Shown here: piece by piece, positions 4,973 through 5,583 of the stretch
Numbering within the stretch: position 1 is the stretch's first letter
How the letters are laid out: every line of letters starts with the position of its first letter
NCBI GenBank assembly: GCA_021784615.1
Contig: JAJYHU010000112.1
Span: 1-5,583, forward strand
Length of the DNA: 5,583 nucleotides
Reading direction: 5' to 3'
Source: Acidobacteriota bacterium
Lineage (GTDB): Bacteria > Acidobacteriota > Terriglobia > UBA7540
Notes under the pieces: generated by a model
Databases searched by the model: none
The model's input: the letters and a program-made list of their open reading frames with translations, nothing else
What the model was told of the DNA's origin: nothing
Made by a program: the position numbers and the translations under genes

Positions 4973-5583
4973 TTAGGCCTGTTTCTGAAGCCCTGGATTT
5001 CGCCCGCCCTTGGCAAACCGTAAGGAACGGTGGCTTGCCGTCCGGCCGGCAAGGTCCAGAAGCAGCCGCGAAAGCCGCTGCGAGTCGTGACGCGCAACGC
5101 CGTCATCAGTGAGAAGCAAAGGAGCGCAAACCGGAGACGGTCCCAAGGCACGGATCTTCTCAAGGTCAAGAGTGACCGGCTCAGCGCGATCGGCAGCGTA
5201 TCGCTTGCGCATGGCCGGAGGGAACGCGCGATTGTTTAAGACCGCAAAATCAAAGAGGTTTTGGCCGACATGTTGCACGATGGCGTCCAGATGCTCGGCA
5301 ACCGTGTAACCCCGCGTCTCACCCGGTTGGGTCATTAAATTGCCGATGTAAATTTTCGTCGCCTTTGAACGCGCAATATGCTTTGGGATACTGGAAACAA
5401 GCAGATTGGGCAGCAGGGACGTATATAGCGATCCCGGGCCAAGAGTAATCAAGTCGGCTTGCTCAATCGCTTTAAGAGTCTCAGGCATCGGGCGGCAACG
5501 CGCCGGGATAATGGAGAGCCTGCGGATCGGAACCGTCGTTTTATGAATGCGGGACTCGCCTTCAACGCGCCGGCCGTCTGACA
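4973..5583 (-). CDS. yvcK: YvcK/GlmR (CofD-like) family protein, 5' end outside the window
   Basis: The last 202 codons are present. The gene enters from the right edge, and the open frame continues upstream of the internal ATG at 5488, so that Met is not the start. Seen in the fragment: a GES..IHK segment and an I-rich strand before CRPMPETLKAIEQADLITLG, the family's GPGSLYTSLLPNLLV (fragment residues 48-62), NLMTQPGETRGYTVAEHLD (81-99), a VLNN strand, and LLLTDDGVARHDSQRLSRLL near the end. These are the conserved marks of YvcK/GlmR, a Rossmann-like protein of about 310-340 residues. It binds UDP-sugars and supports cell-wall precursor supply and growth on gluconeogenic carbon. It resembles CofD (phospholactate transferase), but the GPGSLYTS and QPGET pattern fits YvcK better. 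After the usual end (LLLDLAG) there are 23 extra residues rich in Arg, Ser and Gly, encoded over inverted repeats. Confidence 0.9.
   Translation of the reverse strand, partial: SDGRRVEGESRIHKTTVPIRRLSIIPARCRPMPETLKAIEQADLITLGPGSLYTSLLPNLLVSSIPKHIARSKATKIYIGNLMTQPGETRGYTVAEHLDAIVQHVGQNLFDFAVLNNRAFPPAMRKRYAADRAEPVTLDLEKIRALGPSPVCAPLLLTDDGVARHDSQRLSRLLLDLAGRTASHRSLRFAKGGRNPGLQKQA
5017..5053 (-). repeat. Paired inverted repeats inside the 3' end of the YvcK gene
   Basis: CTTGCCG (5034-5040) and CGGCAAG (5047-5053) form a 7-bp stem with a 6-base loop. ACCGT (5017-5021) and ACGGT (5027-5031) form a second 5-bp stem. GGCAA at 5012-5016 can also pair with TTGCC at 5035-5039, giving a competing structure. 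They lie where the conserved part of the protein ends, so they look like 3'-end RNA structure that is translated as a non-conserved tail. Confidence 0.35.

Noticed and set aside
4973..5488. YvcK gene taken as starting at the ATG at 5488
   Set aside because: Family-like sequence (GES, IHK and a hydrophobic strand) continues in frame upstream to the window edge with no stop, and a 171-residue protein would be about half the family length.

Overview
The window is an ordinary-looking piece of bacterial chromosome (roughly 55-60% G+C by eye). It has Shine-Dalgarno-led genes and no mobile element, tRNA, rRNA or CRISPR array. It holds the end of a YbaB/EbfC gene, recR, a korB-korA pair, an OsmC-like gene and most of a YvcK/GlmR gene. 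A fused gamma-alpha KorA with a separate KorB and no ferredoxin-type subunit would suit an aerobic or facultative lineage. My tentative guess is Acidobacteriota or a similar environmental phylum, but nothing here proves the taxon.

Layout. Positions 1-98 (+) are the last 31 codons of a YbaB/EbfC nucleoid-associated protein. recR follows 34 bases later (133-732, +). This is the classic ybaB-recR recombination and repair pair. A 138-base convergent gap (733-870) carries two small inverted repeats but no clear T-tract terminator.

The minus-strand operon korA-korB (3763 down to 871) encodes a complete two-subunit 2-oxoacid:ferredoxin oxidoreductase, probably 2-oxoglutarate-specific. KorA carries the gamma domain fused to the YPITP-type alpha domain. 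KorB carries the thiamine diphosphate site and four candidate [4Fe-4S] cysteines. Together they would decarboxylate a 2-oxoacid to an acyl-CoA and reduce ferredoxin. One base separates the two genes, and korB has its own AGGAGG inside the end of korA.

The 504-base divergent region (3764-4267) has no convincing gene. Its korA-proximal half holds the most unusual structure in the window. A near-perfect extended -10 on the minus strand lies inside a GAACAC/GTGTTC dyad. The predicted leader of about 200 nt contains several mutually exclusive base-pairing options, including a GAAA-tetraloop hairpin, an 8-bp perfect hairpin and a long-range stem. This is a candidate for leader-mediated control of korAB. 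An OsmC-like gene (4268-4726, +) is transcribed the other way.

After a 246-base convergent gap comes the C-terminal 202 codons of a YvcK/GlmR (CofD-like) gene on the minus strand, running off the right edge. I saw no clearly new multi-gene system. The korA leader is the best candidate for something undescribed.
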